64,000 nucleotides of DNA from Planctomycetota bacterium (GTDB taxonomy: Bacteria; Planctomycetota; UBA1135): positions 42,882 through 106,881 of the forward strand of contig JAQBXR010000009.1 of assembly GCA_027623295.1 (NCBI GenBank), given 5' to 3'. Below are positions 16,247-24,614 of the stretch, one piece after another. Numbering within the stretch: position 1 is the stretch's first letter; each line of letters starts with the position of its first letter. The notes beneath the pieces are model-generated. The model searched no databases, had not been told where the DNA came from, and saw only the letters and a program-made list of their open reading frames with translations. Both the position numbers and the translations under genes were made by a program.

Positions 16247-17651
16247 CACACGCACCTTGCTTATCCTGCTGTCATTCGTGGCCGCGTGCTCCAGCACCGA
16301 ACCGCAACCTGCAGCCACGGATGTCACTGCAGCCAACCCCACCTGGCATGCCGGGCCGACTGCTGCTATCGATGGCCGCTTAACGGAAGACTGGTGGACC
16401 GCTTTTGAGCAGCCCGGCTTAACCCTCTCCATCACTACGGCCTTGGAGAACAACTATGACCTCATGGCAGCCGCAGCGCGTGTGCAAGCAGTCACCGCTC
16501 AAGCGCGAGCTGTTGCTGGCGATCGCCTACCGCACGTCAATGCAGGGCTTGGTTTAACTCGCAACCGCACCAACATCATCGGACTGCCTTTCGCCGGCAG
16601 TCCCGAAGTCCTCCCCATTACCAACAACAACTTCAACCTTGGTGTAGATCTAAGTTGGGAAATCGATTTATGGGGACGCTTAGAGGCCAGCGAGAATGCT
16701 GCCATCGCTAGGGTCGAAGCGAGCGATGCCGACTTTGCTGCAACGCGTCTTTCCCTTGCCGGGCAAACCGCCAAAGCGTGGCTAGCCCGCACCGATGCAC
16801 TTGCTCAATTGGAGATCGCCCAGCAGCAACTTAAAAATGCCGAAGCGCAGTACGCCTACTGGGAGTTGAAAATCCGCTACCAGTCCGCCGCCGATGCCTT
16901 GCTTCAAGCCGAAGCCGCTCTGGCATTAGCCAAAGCCGCCATTCCGGAGGCAACCGATCAGTATGAAATGTGGAATCGCCAATTGGCATCGTTGATGGGT
17001 GCTTACCCAGGTAATCCATCAGGAGATGTCCCTGCAAAACTTCCAAGCTTGCCTGGCCCGGTTCCAGTTGGACTGCCCGCTGACCTCGTCCAACGACGCC
17101 CAGACCTAGCAAGCGCCGAAGCCAGTGTGCGCGAAGCACGTTCCTCAAGCACTGCGGCAGATGCGTCGTTGTATCCAGCACTCTCGCTCACCGGCAGTGG
17201 CGGCACATCGACCAACGAGTTGCAGGACCTGCTCGATCTCGACTTCCGCACCTGGAGTCTTGGCGCAAGCTTGACCGCCCCACTCTTTCACGGCGGGACC
17301 CGCGCACAAGCCGATGCCGCCGAAAAGATGGCCATTGCAAGCGAGCTTCAGTTTGCGCAAAACCTACTGCGTGCTTTAGCAGAAGTGGAAAACGCTTTGG
17401 GTAGTGAAACGCAAATCCAAACCCGCGTTGGGGAATTGCAAAGCCAGTGGCGCCTACTTAAACAGCGCACCGCCAACACGGAAAACCGCTACCAAGCTGG
17501 AGTCGGAGAAGCCTTCTCCATTTACCAGCAGCGCGCAGAAGCCCTACGCGCACAAAGTAGTCTGCATTCCGCGCAGCTGCTTTTGCTCGCCAACCGCATT
17601 GACCTTTATCTCGCCCTCGGCGGCGGATTCCAGACCTCACCACAACGATGA
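16239..17651 (+). CDS. Outer-membrane efflux lipoprotein (OprM/NodT family)
   Basis: A 470-residue outer-membrane channel for a tripartite pump. The N-terminus is a lipoprotein signal, LLSFVAACSSTEPQ. Two OEP repeats follow; landmarks are the early DWWTAFEQPGL segment, SWEIDLWGRLEASENAA, LPADLVQRRPDLASAEASV and the second-repeat NRYQAGVGEAFSIYQQRAEA. The ATG lies inside the 3' end of the TetR gene, and its own stop overlaps the next start (ATGA). The protein would form the trimeric tunnel docking with the adaptor and RND pump encoded next. Confidence 0.93.
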   Translation: MPSTRTLLILLSFVAACSSTEPQPAATDVTAANPTWHAGPTAAIDGRLTEDWWTAFEQPGLTLSITTALENNYDLMAAAARVQAVTAQARAVAGDRLPHVNAGLGLTRNRTNIIGLPFAGSPEVLPITNNNFNLGVDLSWEIDLWGRLEASENAAIARVEASDADFAATRLSLAGQTAKAWLARTDALAQLEIAQQQLKNAEAQYAYWELKIRYQSAADALLQAEAALALAKAAIPEATDQYEMWNRQLASLMGAYPGNPSGDVPAKLPSLPGPVPVGLPADLVQRRPDLASAEASVREARSSSTAADASLYPALSLTGSGGTSTNELQDLLDLDFRTWSLGASLTAPLFHGGTRAQADAAEKMAIASELQFAQNLLRALAEVENALGSETQIQTRVGELQSQWRLLKQRTANTENRYQAGVGEAFSIYQQRAEALRAQSSLHSAQLLLLANRIDLYLALGGGFQTSPQR

Positions 17652-18796
17652 AACTTCTCATCCGCATCGCCCTTCCTGTTCTAGTTTTAGTATTTGGCTT
17701 TTTAGTCAAGAACTACCTGGTTGCAACTGGTCCCCTGTTACCACCGCAGGACCCTGAGTTTCTGATTCCATTGGTGGAAATCACCGTCTCAGAAACAGAA
17801 ACGACCACGCTTGACGTGACCGCCTTTGGAGAAGTGCGCCCGCGGTCTTCAAGCTCGGTCGTTGCAGAGGTTGCTGCACGGGTTACTTTTGTTAGCGATA
17901 AGCTCTATCGTGGTGCCTTCTTCGAAGAAGGTGAAGTTTTACTGCGCCTAGATGACACTGACTACGTGAGCGCTTTAGCCGTTCGACAAGCAACCCAAGA
18001 CCAGGCCGCAGCAGCCCTGGAGCTCGAACAAGCAGCGGTTGAAATCGCGAAGCAAGAATGGGAACTCCTCGGCAAAGGAGAGGCTTCTGCAGCGGCTCTA
18101 CGCAAACCACAACTCGCCGCAGCCGTTGCCACGATGCGAGCCGCCGTCGCGAATGTGAGGATTGCGCAAAACAATCTGCAACGCACCACGATCCGGGCCC
18201 CTTATGCCGGACGTACCCAAATGCGGAATGTAGAACTCGGGAACTGGGTAACACCCGGCTCCCCACTCGCCACGATTTATGCCATCGATGCGGCGGAAAT
18301 AAGCTTGCCACTACCAGCAAATGCGCTCGGCAAGCTTGGTCTATCTCTGGCAGGACCAAGCTCAGAAATCCGGGTGGATTTCCAAGCCGTTATCGGGGAT
18401 AGCACGGAGCACTGGCAGGGTCATCTTGTGCGCACGGATTCAGTGGTGGATCCGACTACACGCATGATCGGTGCGATTGCATTGCTAGAAAATCCTTTTC
18501 AAGCGAGGGAAAACGGCTCGGCTTTAGCACCTGGCATGTTCCTGCATGCCACGATCCGTGGGCGCGAAGTCCAAGGCATTGTGCGTATTCCGCGGCATGC
18601 CTTACGCATGGGAAACCTCGTTTGGGTTATGAATGCGGAGAACCGCGCCGAGGAAAGGGAAGTCACCGTATTGCAGAATACCGTGATCGAATCTTTGATT
18701 GCATCGGGACTTGAACAGGGCGATCGCGTCATCTTGACCGAACTTCCGTTATTCGTAGATGGCATGCAAGTCCGCCTGGAAGGAGAAGAACAGTGA
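17648..18796 (+). CDS. RND efflux periplasmic adaptor (HlyD/AcrA family)
   Basis: A 382-residue membrane-fusion protein. One N-terminal membrane anchor (IALPVLVLVFGFLVKNYL) is followed by the lipoyl/barrel-sandwich half (GEVRPRSSSSVVAEVAARV and GGAFFEEGEVLLRLD-type motif, here YRGAFFEEGEVLLRLDDTDY), a helical hairpin around 110-160 and the second lipoyl half (IRAPYAGRTQMRNVELGNWV). The beta-barrel domain ends near residue 370. It is translationally coupled on both sides: ATGA with the channel gene and GTGA with the pump gene. Confidence 0.93.
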   Translation: MKLLIRIALPVLVLVFGFLVKNYLVATGPLLPPQDPEFLIPLVEITVSETETTTLDVTAFGEVRPRSSSSVVAEVAARVTFVSDKLYRGAFFEEGEVLLRLDDTDYVSALAVRQATQDQAAAALELEQAAVEIAKQEWELLGKGEASAAALRKPQLAAAVATMRAAVANVRIAQNNLQRTTIRAPYAGRTQMRNVELGNWVTPGSPLATIYAIDAAEISLPLPANALGKLGLSLAGPSSEIRVDFQAVIGDSTEHWQGHLVRTDSVVDPTTRMIGAIALLENPFQARENGSALAPGMFLHATIRGREVQGIVRIPRHALRMGNLVWVMNAENRAEEREVTVLQNTVIESLIASGLEQGDRVILTELPLFVDGMQVRLEGEEQ

Positions 18797-21700
18797 ACGG
18801 CATCATCGAATGGTTTGTACGTAACACCGTTGCCGCGAACTTAACCATGGTGGCCATCCTTGTGGTGGGACTCATGACGGTTGGAACCCTGCGCCAAGAA
18901 GTGGTGCCGAACATCATCATGGATACCGCCATGATTACGGTGGCCTACCCTGGCGCCTCTCCAGCTGAGGTCGAAAAGGGAGTCATCATGCGCATCGAAA
19001 AGGAGGTGCAGGGTTTGGCCGGCGTCGACGACGTGAGTGCCACCGCGAATGAAGGCGTAGGCATTGTCACGGTCAATTTTCTGGAGGGCGAAAACCGACA
19101 AGAAATGCTCGATGACATCAAAGCGGCGATTGACCGCATTGACAACTTCCCGGTCAATACCGAGGAGCCTGAAGTCATTTTATTGGAGATGAACAAGCGG
19201 GTCATGAACATTGCCATTTGGGGCGATGCCAACCAAAAGACTTTGCGCGAAGCAGCACGCATTGTGGAAGACCAGTTGATTCTTCAACCGGATATCTCCT
19301 TGGTGCAACTCACGAATGCGCCAGATTTTGAAATCTCGATTGAGGTTTCGGAAGAAGCCCTGCGCCGCTACCAAATGACTTTCGATGAGGTCGTTCTTGC
19401 AGTACGCAGCAGCTCGATTGACATCCCTGGAGGCGGCATCAAAACTATCGGTGAAGAGATCTTGTTGCGCACCCAGGGCCAGGCTTACCTTGGCACCGAG
19501 TTTGCCGCACTTCCATTGCGCACTTTGCCAAATGGAACCCGACTCCTGTTGGGCGACGTCGCCACGGTGGTAGATACTTTCGTAGAGTCCGATCAGAGCA
19601 ATCGCTTTAACGGAAGCCCGGCGGTCATTCTTGAAATCATTCGCACTGGAAATCAAGAGGCCTTGGTTATGGCAGATCAAGCTTTGGCAGCTTTAGAACT
19701 TGCCCAAAAGCAACTACCGAAAGGTATCTACCTGGACAAAATCAACGACGAAACCCAGCTTCTACGCGGCCGCCTCGATCTCATGCTGCGTAACGGTAAG
19801 CAGGGTTTGTTGCTGGTCCTCATTGCGCTTGCGCTGTTCCTGCGTTTGCGCCTTGCGCTATGGGTCACGCTTGGCATTCCAATCGCATTTCTCGGTGCCA
19901 CCATTCTCATGCCGAGCATGGGATCTTCGGTGAACCTGATTTCACTCTTCGGCTTCATCGTGGTTCTCGGAATCGTAGTAGACGATGCCATCGTCATTGC
20001 CGAAAACATTCACGAACACCGACAACGTGGCAAGTCCGGCTTGCAAGCTGCGATTGAAGGCACGCAAGAGATGAGCAAGCCAGTCATCTTTGCAGTCCTA
20101 ACCACCATCGCCGCATTTGTACCCATGCTGCTCATGCCTGGCAACATGGGACAGTTCGCGCGCCAGATCCCAATGGTGGTGATTGCAGTGCTGATATTTT
20201 CACTGGTGGAATCTCTGTTGATTCTTCCAGCGCACCTCACACATCTTCCAGCCGACAAAGCGAACACCAAACTCGGTCCATGGGGGCGCCTTCAGGAGCT
20301 GGTCAATCGGATGCTCGATGCGTTTCTTCGCCGAATTTACAAGCCATCCTTGAACTTCGCTTTGCGCAATCGCTACTTAGTGGTGGCGCTTGGCATTGCA
20401 CTCTTCATGTCCACAGTCGGCTATGTGCAAAGTGGACGCATCAAGTTCAATTTCTTCCCGGCCATGGAGGCAGACAATGTAATTGGAGAATTGCAAATGC
20501 CACTGGGCACTCCCCTTGCAGTCACCGAAGCCGGCATTCAACGTTTTGAAGATGCCGCGCTCGAGCTTCAGCAGGAACTGTTCAACGCCGAGGGCAAGCC
20601 GCTGATTCGTACAATCACAACCGCAGTTGGCGCACAGCCATTGAAGGCCGCTACGCAAAGCAATGGCGGCACTTACACCCCGGCGAACTCTGGCTCACAC
20701 CTTGCCGAGGTCAACCTGGAACTTCTCTCCGCAGAAGAACGCACGATGGGTGGCAAAGAAATCCTCGCGCTTTGGAGTGAGCGGGTTGGCCAAATCGCAG
20801 GCGCTGAAGAAGTGAGCTTTTCGTCCGACCTCATGGCTGCCGATGGCGACGTACACATTCAACTTGCCGGCCCCGACCTGGAGATGGTCCGCCTTGCCGC
20901 GGAAGAAATCAAAAAGCGCATGACCGCCGTTGCGGGGGTCGTCCGAGTGCGTGACTCATTCCGCGAAGGAAAACAGGAGTTCAAACTTGAGCTTACCCCT
21001 GCAGGCGAAGCACTCGGCTTCCGTATGGGAGATCTTGGACGGCAAGTACGCCAGGCCTTCTATGGAGAGGAAGCCCAAAGCATTCAGCGCGACCGCGATG
21101 AGGTCGACGTCATGGTGCGTTACCCGCGCATAGAGCGGGAAAGCCTAGCCACACTGGATAACATGCGTTTACGCAGTGCTGGAGGCGCTGAGGTTCCACT
21201 TTCAGTTGCTGCAGAGGCCAGCCTTGGCCGCGGGTATTCCAAGATCGACCGCCTGGACCGTAGACGCAGCATTAGTGTCCTAGCCGACATTGACAAAGAG
21301 GCCACCACTCCAGATGAGGTTCTAGCCGCGCTCAGCGCAGAGTTCCTGCCTGACTTGCTGGTGCGCTACCCCAGCCTTTCCTACACCCTAGAAGGGCCGC
21401 AAAAGGAACAGAGTGAATTCATGGGAGCCCTTACGCGCATCATGGGGATGTCCCTCCTTGCCATCTTCGTCCTCCTGGCGATTCCACTGAAATCCTACGC
21501 CCAGCCGCTCATCATAATGTCGGCCATTCCGTTTGGGTTAATTGGAGCCATCGGTGGGCATACCTTATTGGGATATGACCTAGCCATCTTCTCCCTGATT
21601 GGAATCGTGGCTCTCAGTGGTATCGTGATTAATGATTCCTTGGTCATGATGGACCTGATCAACCGCGAAAGAGAGAAAGGCATACCGCTGCAACAGGCGG

Positions 21701-21972
21701 TACGAGATTCCGGAGTGCGGCGCTTCCGAGCAATCATGCTCACGACGCTTACCACTTTCCTAGGATTGACCCCACTCTTGCTCGAAAAGAGTTTGCAAGC
21801 GAAGTTCCTCATCCCGATGGCGGTTTCAGTAGCTTTCGGTGTTGTTTTTGCTACTCTAATCACACTCCTATTAGTACCCTCTCTTTACTTAATCCTAGAG
21901 GACCTAAAAGGAATCCGTTTCCGAAAAATTGGCCCCCATCTTAGATCCAGTGGAATTCAACATCTCACCTGA
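18793..21972 (+). CDS. RND multidrug efflux pump (AcrB/MdtB-like)
   Basis: A 1059-residue inner-membrane transporter with 12 helices and two large periplasmic loops. Family marks are YPGASPAEVEKGV, the first-loop EVQGLAGVDDVSATANEG, the helix-4 proton-relay segment IVVLGIVVDDAIVIAENI with the Asp pair, and LIGIVALSGIVINDSLVM in helix 10. Translation starts at GTG 18793, overlapping the adaptor stop. The efflux operon TetR-channel-adaptor-pump is complete and compact. The asymmetry suggests one of the Gram-negative clades with small amphiphile or bile-salt-type substrates, but specificity cannot be read from sequence. Confidence 0.95.
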   Translation: MNGIIEWFVRNTVAANLTMVAILVVGLMTVGTLRQEVVPNIIMDTAMITVAYPGASPAEVEKGVIMRIEKEVQGLAGVDDVSATANEGVGIVTVNFLEGENRQEMLDDIKAAIDRIDNFPVNTEEPEVILLEMNKRVMNIAIWGDANQKTLREAARIVEDQLILQPDISLVQLTNAPDFEISIEVSEEALRRYQMTFDEVVLAVRSSSIDIPGGGIKTIGEEILLRTQGQAYLGTEFAALPLRTLPNGTRLLLGDVATVVDTFVESDQSNRFNGSPAVILEIIRTGNQEALVMADQALAALELAQKQLPKGIYLDKINDETQLLRGRLDLMLRNGKQGLLLVLIALALFLRLRLALWVTLGIPIAFLGATILMPSMGSSVNLISLFGFIVVLGIVVDDAIVIAENIHEHRQRGKSGLQAAIEGTQEMSKPVIFAVLTTIAAFVPMLLMPGNMGQFARQIPMVVIAVLIFSLVESLLILPAHLTHLPADKANTKLGPWGRLQELVNRMLDAFLRRIYKPSLNFALRNRYLVVALGIALFMSTVGYVQSGRIKFNFFPAMEADNVIGELQMPLGTPLAVTEAGIQRFEDAALELQQELFNAEGKPLIRTITTAVGAQPLKAATQSNGGTYTPANSGSHLAEVNLELLSAEERTMGGKEILALWSERVGQIAGAEEVSFSSDLMAADGDVHIQLAGPDLEMVRLAAEEIKKRMTAVAGVVRVRDSFREGKQEFKLELTPAGEALGFRMGDLGRQVRQAFYGEEAQSIQRDRDEVDVMVRYPRIERESLATLDNMRLRSAGGAEVPLSVAAEASLGRGYSKIDRLDRRRSISVLADIDKEATTPDEVLAALSAEFLPDLLVRYPSLSYTLEGPQKEQSEFMGALTRIMGMSLLAIFVLLAIPLKSYAQPLIIMSAIPFGLIGAIGGHTLLGYDLAIFSLIGIVALSGIVINDSLVMMDLINREREKGIPLQQAVRDSGVRRFRAIMLTTLTTFLGLTPLLLEKSLQAKFLIPMAVSVAFGVVFATLITLLLVPSLYLILEDLKGIRFRKIGPHLRSSGIQHLT

Positions 21973-22297
21973 GCAACTCTCAGAGCTACTGAAGAAACGT
22001 CAGTCTTTACGCCTCATCGACGTCCGCGAAGAAGAGGAATGGGACATATGCCATCTTCCCGAGGCAGAACTGTATCCCATGAGCCGCCTGCAAGACTTGC
22101 AGGAAGAACTCATGGAGACTGAAGAACCGATTGTGGTTTATTGCCACCACGGCATTCGAAGCGCAGGCGTCTGTAGCCAATTGCGTTACCTTGGAAAGGC
22201 CAATGTATTCAATCTTTCCGGCGGAATTGACCGCTGGTCTGCCGAGGTCGATCCAAGCGTGCCGACTTATTCGGCACAGAAGCGACCGCAAAACTAG
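21929..22297 (+). CDS. Single-domain rhodanese-like protein
   Basis: A 122-residue rhodanese. The active-site loop is VVYCHHGIRSAGVC with the persulfide-forming Cys, preceded by LIDVREEEEWDICHLPEAEL and followed by NLSGGIDRWSAEVDPSVPTY. The closest style is the rhodanese domain attached to MoeB/ThiF-type proteins. The only usable start is TTG at 21929, which overlaps the RND pump gene by 44 bases. That is unusual, but no Met occurs before residue 50 in this frame. It is the last gene of the efflux operon. The role is probably cytoplasmic sulfur transfer; the link to efflux is unexplained. Confidence 0.85.
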   Translation: MAPILDPVEFNISPEQLSELLKKRQSLRLIDVREEEEWDICHLPEAELYPMSRLQDLQEELMETEEPIVVYCHHGIRSAGVCSQLRYLGKANVFNLSGGIDRWSAEVDPSVPTYSAQKRPQN

Positions 22298-22577
22298 AAT
22301 TATCTGGGCTTAGGGGTCAAAAGGCCTATTTTTATTTGAAATCGCCACGGGCAAATGTGGCGATTTGAAAAGGTTCCACGAAATCCACCTTTCTATTAAA
22401 TCCCAGGAATTCGGAAAACTTTCAGAATTTCCTCTCAGTTTCCTGGACAGAACTAGATTCATGGGATAAACCTACATCAAGGTTGTGCACCGTTGAATCC
22501 CCTGGTGTGCTGACCACCTCCCTTACGAGGGCAATCGCCCTCACCCCTTTCTTACCCTAGGCTTCAGGAGTTTCTGA
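22298..22577 (+). promoter_or_regulatory. Long leader with hairpins before the secreted-protein gene
   Basis: No gene. At 22339-22366 there is a perfect 10-bp stem (AAATCGCCAC/GTGGCGATTT) with an 8-nt loop. It lacks a clear U-tract on either strand, so I cannot call it a classical terminator, though it may end the efflux transcript. A second small stem (GAGGGC/GCCCTC) lies just upstream of the Shine-Dalgarno-like CAGGAG, 6-7 bases before the ATG at 22578. The promoter of the secreted protein must lie here but was not localised. Confidence 0.45.
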
Positions 22578-23768
22578 ATGTTCCGTTACATTGTTGCAAG
22601 CGCAGCTGTCATGACCCTCGCGGTCGGCGCCTCCGCTCAAACCCAGCAGATCTCTGCTGGTAATCTTCACCGCACCGTCGCCCCTACGCACGGTGTTTAC
22701 AACCTGACCACAGGTTTCGAAGTTTCCAGCCAGAGCTACCGCTCCGGTCCAGAAACCATTTTCGATAACACTGATGGTATTGCTTACTACTTCACCACTG
22801 TGGGTGGAACCCAAGAGTGGATTGATAGCATGGCTTTCGCTGCTGATGAAATCTCTGGCGAAGAGCAAATCAACGGCTTCGATTACGCATACTGCTCCCT
22901 GCTTGCAGACGCAGCAGGCAATGCAATCACCACCGAGGTTCGTTTCTACAACGATAACCCGGGTGGCATGGAGCCTACTGGCTGGACCGATCTCGGTGCA
23001 GGTACCATTCAAAACGCAGCTTGTGCTTACGGCCTTGCTGGCCTTCCAGGTGACACCAGTGGTGGTGGCATCTCTTGCTGGAATGTTGCAATCGACCTCG
23101 CGTGTAGCTTCGAGTGCTCTGTTACTCAAGAACTCACCCCTGGTGGCTTCACTGAGTTCAACGGCATTGGTTGGATGTACCTGGATGCAGCTTCGAGTGG
23201 CGCCACTGGTCCCCTCCTTGGTTCTACCATCACTGCTGCTGGTCCTGGTACCGCAGTTACTGGTTATGGTTCCCAAGACCTCTTCGAGCTCATGGACCTA
23301 GCAGTCGTTGGTGCTGAGCACCAAGGAACCTTCTGGTTCGGCGGCCCTGCAAAGGCTCAGGCTACTTTCGACGTAACCATGTTCGGTGACGGCATTGCCA
23401 ACACCGACGTAGTTAACGCTACTGCTCCTCTTTCTGGCGACGTTCTATGCTTAGGTGTAGACGGCCCAGTAGTTCCTGGCGCAACCGTAACCTGGTCCCT
23501 CGATGCCGCTGGTGCTGCCTCTAGATACGCAATGCTCGTAAGTTCCGGTCCCGCTTCTTTGGCTGTTGGTGGCTTGTTGAACATCTTGGTTAATCCCGGA
23601 TCTCTTCTTGCTTCCCCACTACCAATGAATGGTGCAGTTCCTTCGTTCAGCACCACCCTTCCAGGTAACCTGCCTCCAAGGGTCTATGCGCAAGCAGTCG
23701 GTTTCACTGGTGCAGTCAATCCAGCAAACGCTATTGAGGCATCCAACGCTCTGCGTCACAACAACTAG
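22578..23768 (+). CDS. Secreted protein of planctomycete type, function unknown
   Basis: A 396-residue protein with a clean Sec signal peptide (YIVASAAVMTLAVGASAQ). The mature part is rich in Gly, Ala, Thr and Asn and likely all-beta. Five to six Cys lie between residues 100 and 185 (YAYCSLLAD, ISCWNVAIDLACSFECS) and may form disulfides. The last 100 residues, ending near LPPRVYAQAVGFTG, resemble the shared C-terminal beta-domain of many secreted proteins of marine planctomycetes. It stands alone with a strong Shine-Dalgarno sequence and an excellent terminator, which suggests high expression. I cannot assign an enzymatic or structural role. Confidence 0.8.
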   Translation: MFRYIVASAAVMTLAVGASAQTQQISAGNLHRTVAPTHGVYNLTTGFEVSSQSYRSGPETIFDNTDGIAYYFTTVGGTQEWIDSMAFAADEISGEEQINGFDYAYCSLLADAAGNAITTEVRFYNDNPGGMEPTGWTDLGAGTIQNAACAYGLAGLPGDTSGGGISCWNVAIDLACSFECSVTQELTPGGFTEFNGIGWMYLDAASSGATGPLLGSTITAAGPGTAVTGYGSQDLFELMDLAVVGAEHQGTFWFGGPAKAQATFDVTMFGDGIANTDVVNATAPLSGDVLCLGVDGPVVPGATVTWSLDAAGAASRYAMLVSSGPASLAVGGLLNILVNPGSLLASPLPMNGAVPSFSTTLPGNLPPRVYAQAVGFTGAVNPANAIEASNALRHNN

Positions 23769-23801
23769 GTTGTTGATCTGACAGCTCAGCCTGTCAAACA
23801 C

Positions 23802-23838
23802 ACACCCCATCGGTTCGCCGGTGGGGTGTCTTTTTTTG
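23802..23838 (+). terminator. Rho-independent terminator with TTCG tetraloop
   Basis: A 12-bp stem (ACACCCCATCGG / CCGGTGGGGTGT, one wobble) closed by a TTCG tetraloop is followed by CTTTTTTT. It lies 34 bases after the stop of the secreted-protein gene. This is the clearest terminator in the window. Confidence 0.95.
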
Positions 23839-23852
23839 TATAAACGGAAGCC

Positions 23853-24005
23853 ATGAGACGAACCTTATTCGCAATCCTGGTATTACTTCCTATTGCGCCC
23901 TTTGCCCTTGGCGCACAAGCGCCCCCTCTAGTTGATGCCGCCACCCGCTGTACAACCCCTGGTGAACCTGGAGCCTTGCTCCGTAAGGAAGGGCTCCAAG
24001 GATAG
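23853..24005 (+). pseudogene. Truncated exported protein: signal peptide only
   Basis: A 50-codon frame begins 15 bases after the terminator. It encodes an excellent signal peptide (RRTLFAILVLLPIAPFALGA) and a short mature start, QAPPLVDAATRC, then runs into the antisense of the Ric-like remnant and stops. A gene whose signal peptide is intact but which ends after 30 more residues is best explained by a deletion that removed its 3' part. Its family cannot be told. Confidence 0.55.
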
Positions 24006-24159
24006 CAGCGAGGTCTTTGCCGTCGGCGGCACAAGCGGCTTCCAGGGTCTGACTCCCCCTGCAGCAGTAATCGACCCCAAATTTCTCGAAAACGCGCGAA
24101 CGGCCCGGCTTGGCTGTAACGAGATCCCCGATAGAGGCAGTAGGTGTTTGCTCTGACAT
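23985..24159 (-). pseudogene. N-terminal domain of a Ric/ScdA/YtfE-type iron-sulfur repair protein, truncated
   Basis: From ATG 24159 the minus strand reads SIGDLVTAKPGRSRVFEKFG, then VDYCCRGSQTLEAACAADGK. This is the ScdA_N (DUF542) domain with its CC pair, which heads the di-iron proteins repairing iron-sulfur clusters after nitrosative or oxidative damage. Homology ends after about 57 residues; the frame then continues through unrelated antisense sequence to 23890. The haemerythrin-like di-iron domain is absent. Stand-alone DUF542 proteins exist, but the abrupt change at the junction with the truncated exported gene points to a deletion that removed both 3' ends. Confidence 0.65.
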
Positions 24160-24614
24160 GGAAGAAATATTAAGACCTTTTATTCGTCTTTGGTAGGATA
24201 ACTTCTGCAAAAGTCAACTTCAGCGGCCTTTTTGTTGACAGCGAACCACTCTCAAAGAGGATTTCGCCGCTTCTAAGCTGCCACTGCGGCGGCGTCATCT
24301 TGGTTGTCTTGCCTGGCGCGGCAGATCGTGTCGAAGTCGCTTGGGACATCAAGATGATGGTTCAGCTTGGTCACGACGCTCTTTAATTACCCATCGCTGG
24401 CGTTGTGCAATAAGCTTGATTTCGATTTTTTTCTACCCGTTTTTTCTCCATCGCGCTGGCTTTAAAAATGCGTCGGAACACGCTGGCACCACTACCATGA
24501 GCGGCAACGAAAGCCGTCACCCGCCGCTGCCGGAATGTGGCATCTAGTGGGTCATGGATTCGTCCGGCTTACCCTTTCCGGGGCGCCCTCCCCTAGCAAA
24601 CAACCAAACAGGTC
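24160..24614. other. 455-base gap before the benzoyl-CoA operon
   Basis: No intact gene. A plus-strand frame from about 24198 to 24386 is open without a start codon and reads protein-like (LFVDSEPLSKRISPLLSCHC, then GGVILVVLPGAADRVEVAWD), ending at a TAA. It could be the 3' end of a lost gene, family not recognised. A T-rich stretch follows at 24425-24450. The promoter of the downstream operon should lie in the last 100 bases but is not obvious. Confidence 0.35.

Noticed and set aside
22339-22366. 10-bp hairpin after the efflux operon as a standard terminator
   Set aside because: No U-tract follows on either strand; kept only as a hairpin in the leader entry.
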